DNA from: JANMEX01 sp031423755
GTDB taxonomy: Bacteria; Pseudomonadota; Alphaproteobacteria; Rhizobiales; Rhizobiaceae
Assembly (NCBI GenBank): GCA_031423755.1
Contig: JANPGC010000153.1
Location: 1 to 15,256 of the forward strand
Direction: 5' to 3'
DNA: 15,256 nucleotides
This document shows positions 13,622 to 15,256 of this stretch, one piece after another (within the stretch, counting starts at the first letter, position 1; every line of letters begins with the position of its first letter). The notes under the pieces were generated by a model that did no database searches, was not told where the DNA came from, and saw nothing but the letters and a program-made list of their open reading frames with translations. The translations under genes were made by a program, and so were the position numbers.

Positions 13622-15091
13622 ATGTCTACGCCTGCGCCACGCGCTGCCAAGACGACCATCTCAGACACTCGACACGGCATTACCCGCACGGATGAGTATG
13701 CCTGGCTGCGGGCGCACAATTGGCAGGCGGTTTTCCGTGACACGACTTTGCTCGATCCCGCCATCCGGGCGCATCTTGAGGCAGAGAATGCGTACCAGCA
13801 GGCGCTGATGGCCGACACGGCTGATCTTCAGAAGCTTTTGTTTGCCGAAATGAAGGGCCGGATCAAGGAAGATGACAGCTCCATTCCGATGAAAGACGGG
13901 GCTTACGCCTATGGCATGGCGTTCGTGACCGGCGGCCAGTATCCGCGCTATTTCCGCACGCCGCGTGATGGCGGCGAGCAGGACGTGTTTCTGGACGGCG
14001 ATGTTGAAGGCGCGGGCAAGCCGTTCTTCAGCCTGGGCGGCGTCGGCCACAGCTTTGATCACAAACGGCTCTTGTGGTCATTTGATGATGCCGGCTCTGA
14101 ATATTACCGGATGCTGGTGCGTGATCTGACAAGCGGCGAAGACCTTGCCGACCGTGTGGAAAACACCGGCGGCGGCGGGGTGTTTGACGCCGATGCGGAT
14201 GGGTTCTTCTACACGGTTCTGGATGAGAACCACCGTCCCATCGCGATACGCTATCACCGGCTCGGCACCGACAGCGAAGCCGATGCGACTGTCTACGAAG
14301 AAGCTGATCCCGGCTTTTTTATCGATGTGCACGGCAGCATGCTGAACGATCACGTGTTCATTTCGATCAATGACCATGAAACCTCGGAAATCCGGCTGAT
14401 ACCGGCCAATGATCCTTTGGCCATGCCGAAGCTTGTCGCGGCCCGCGAGCCGGGCGTTCAGTACTCGCTGAGCGAGGCTGGCGATGTGTTCTACATTCTG
14501 ACAAACGCGGGCGGCGCGAAGGATTTCAAGATTTGCCAAGCCCCTGCTGCCACACCGTCTCAGGATCACTGGGCGGATGTGGTTGCGCACCGCGAGGGCT
14601 GCCTGATCTTGTCCGTTTCGGCATTCCAGAACCATATGGTGCGGCTCGAGCGCGAGGATGGATTGCCGCGCATAGTCATCCGTGACCGCAGAAGCGGTGA
14701 GGAGCATACGATTGCGTTTGCCGAGGAAGCCTATTCGCTCGGGCTGCAAGGCGCGGCGGAGTATGAAACCGACACGATCCGGTTTGTCTATTCTTCGATG
14801 ACCACGCCGTCGCAAACGTATGATTATGACATGGCGACGCGCGAGCGCACCTTGCTCAAGACGCAGGAAGTGCCAAGCGGCCATGACAGTTTCGACTACA
14901 TAACGCGCCGGGTGATGGCGCCGAGCCATGATGGCGAGATGGTGCCGGTATCGATGGTTTATCACAAAACCACCAAGCTTGATGGCACTGCCCCGTGCCT
15001 GCTCTATGGCTACGGAGCGTATGGCATATCCATACCGTCCGGTTTCAACACCAATTGCCTGTCACTAGCCGACCGCGGTTTTACATGCTGA
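13622..15091 (+). CDS. Oligopeptidase B-type S9 prolyl oligopeptidase family protease, truncated at 3' end
   Basis: The sequence begins as oligopeptidase B, a cytoplasmic serine peptidase that cuts short peptides after basic residues. The start is followed by DTRHGITRTDEYAWLRA, then HLEAENAYQQALM and MKGRIKEDDSSIP. A beta-propeller region covers about residues 75-400, and the hinge into the catalytic domain is visible in RRVMAPSHDGEMVPVSMVYH and LLYGYGAYGISIPSGF. It stops after 489 residues at SLADRGFTC, where family members continue with a YAIAHIRGG-like strand and then the catalytic Ser, Asp and His. About 200 residues including the whole triad are missing. The loss coincides with a change of sequence character at about 15080, so an artificial join is more likely than a natural nonsense mutation. 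The ATG at 13622 fits the family start; a TTG at 13601 has AAAGG upstream and cannot be excluded. Confidence 0.85.
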   Translation: MSTPAPRAAKTTISDTRHGITRTDEYAWLRAHNWQAVFRDTTLLDPAIRAHLEAENAYQQALMADTADLQKLLFAEMKGRIKEDDSSIPMKDGAYAYGMAFVTGGQYPRYFRTPRDGGEQDVFLDGDVEGAGKPFFSLGGVGHSFDHKRLLWSFDDAGSEYYRMLVRDLTSGEDLADRVENTGGGGVFDADADGFFYTVLDENHRPIAIRYHRLGTDSEADATVYEEADPGFFIDVHGSMLNDHVFISINDHETSEIRLIPANDPLAMPKLVAAREPGVQYSLSEAGDVFYILTNAGGAKDFKICQAPAATPSQDHWADVVAHREGCLILSVSAFQNHMVRLEREDGLPRIVIRDRRSGEEHTIAFAEEAYSLGLQGAAEYETDTIRFVYSSMTTPSQTYDYDMATRERTLLKTQEVPSGHDSFDYITRRVMAPSHDGEMVPVSMVYHKTTKLDGTAPCLLYGYGAYGISIPSGFNTNCLSLADRGFTC

Positions 15092-15256
15092 GCGTGGTCG
15101 TCCCCGATGCGCAGGGACGCCTGCAGCAGTACGTTTTCGACGGCGTCACCGCGACCAGTCTGCCGACGTTCAGTTTTACGGCGGCTGATCCCTATCGCCT
15201 GTCTGTCCACGCCGGCGTGGCCGGATCGACCGCGATTGCGCCGACGGTCAGCGGCA
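15080..15256 (+). other. Sequence of different origin after the oligopeptidase B break; open frame to the window edge
   Basis: From about 15080 the oligopeptidase reading frame ends (TGA at 15089-15091) and another frame runs open to the edge. From the ATG at 15085 it reads MLSVVVPDAQGRLQQYVFDG and onward through TFSFTAADPYRLSVHAGV, a beta-rich, Thr/Ser/Val-rich composition that suggests an extracytoplasmic domain. I recognise no family. The same frame stays open further upstream only as a shadow of the protease gene. The stretch is noticeably GC-rich and cannot be aligned by eye with the missing oligopeptidase B catalytic domain in any frame. Confidence 0.5.

Noticed and set aside
14078..14965. 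A 295-codon minus-strand open frame opposite oligopeptidase B
   Set aside because: It is a mirror of a strongly coding plus-strand frame, with no ribosome site and no recognisable domain.

Overview
The window looks like chromosomal DNA of an alphaproteobacterium, most likely Hyphomicrobiales (Rhizobiales). The evidence is a MucR/Ros-type zinc-finger regulator together with small protein families typical of that group (DUF1214/DUF1254 pair, DUF1491, DUF2336, DUF5330, DUF6456) and moderately high G+C. No rRNA, tRNA or CRISPR array was seen. Both extreme ends look like foreign sequence joined to a genuine backbone: the first ~190 bases encode part of a caspase-like (peptidase C14) domain running in frame into a penicillin-binding protein, and the last ~175 bases break an oligopeptidase B gene just before its catalytic region. 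I treat both as probable assembly chimeras.

Layout. 1-2849 (+): the C-terminal part of a class A penicillin-binding protein, then overlapping DUF1214 and DUF1254 membrane-anchored envelope proteins. 2857-3048 (-): a 63-residue conserved small protein. 3179-4156 (+): a DUF2336 protein. 4146-7189 (-): a compact operon of a six-helix membrane histidine kinase (PleC/DivJ-like DHp region), a membrane-anchored protein with two peptidoglycan-binding domains, and a DUF1491 protein. 7523-8357 (+): a DUF5330 protein and a SufE-type sulfur acceptor. 8360-9583 (-): a DUF6456 protein preceded by a regulator with a DnaA domain IV-like helix-turn-helix. 9681-11720: an accessory island with an IS1595-family (ISXO2-like) transposase, a 65-residue passenger-like protein and, on the minus strand, a lower-G+C protein ending in a HEPN-type RxxxxH motif. 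11873-12226: a small basic protein of unknown function and a strong bidirectional terminator. 12245-12679 (-): mucR, with a long AT-rich control region upstream. 13146-15091 (+): msrB and truncated oligopeptidase B.

The backbone genes mix envelope growth and signalling (PBP1A, the kinase operon) with housekeeping functions (SufE for Fe-S assembly, MsrB for methionine sulfoxide repair) and regulation (MucR, DnaA-like HTH). The only clear accessory segment is about 9.6-11.75 kb. I found no convincing inverted repeats or target duplication around it. I see no multi-gene system that is plainly new. The best leads are the HEPN protein beside the transposase, the divergent promoter zone between the transposase and the DnaA-like regulator, and two near-consensus DnaA-box-like sites facing each other beyond the island.
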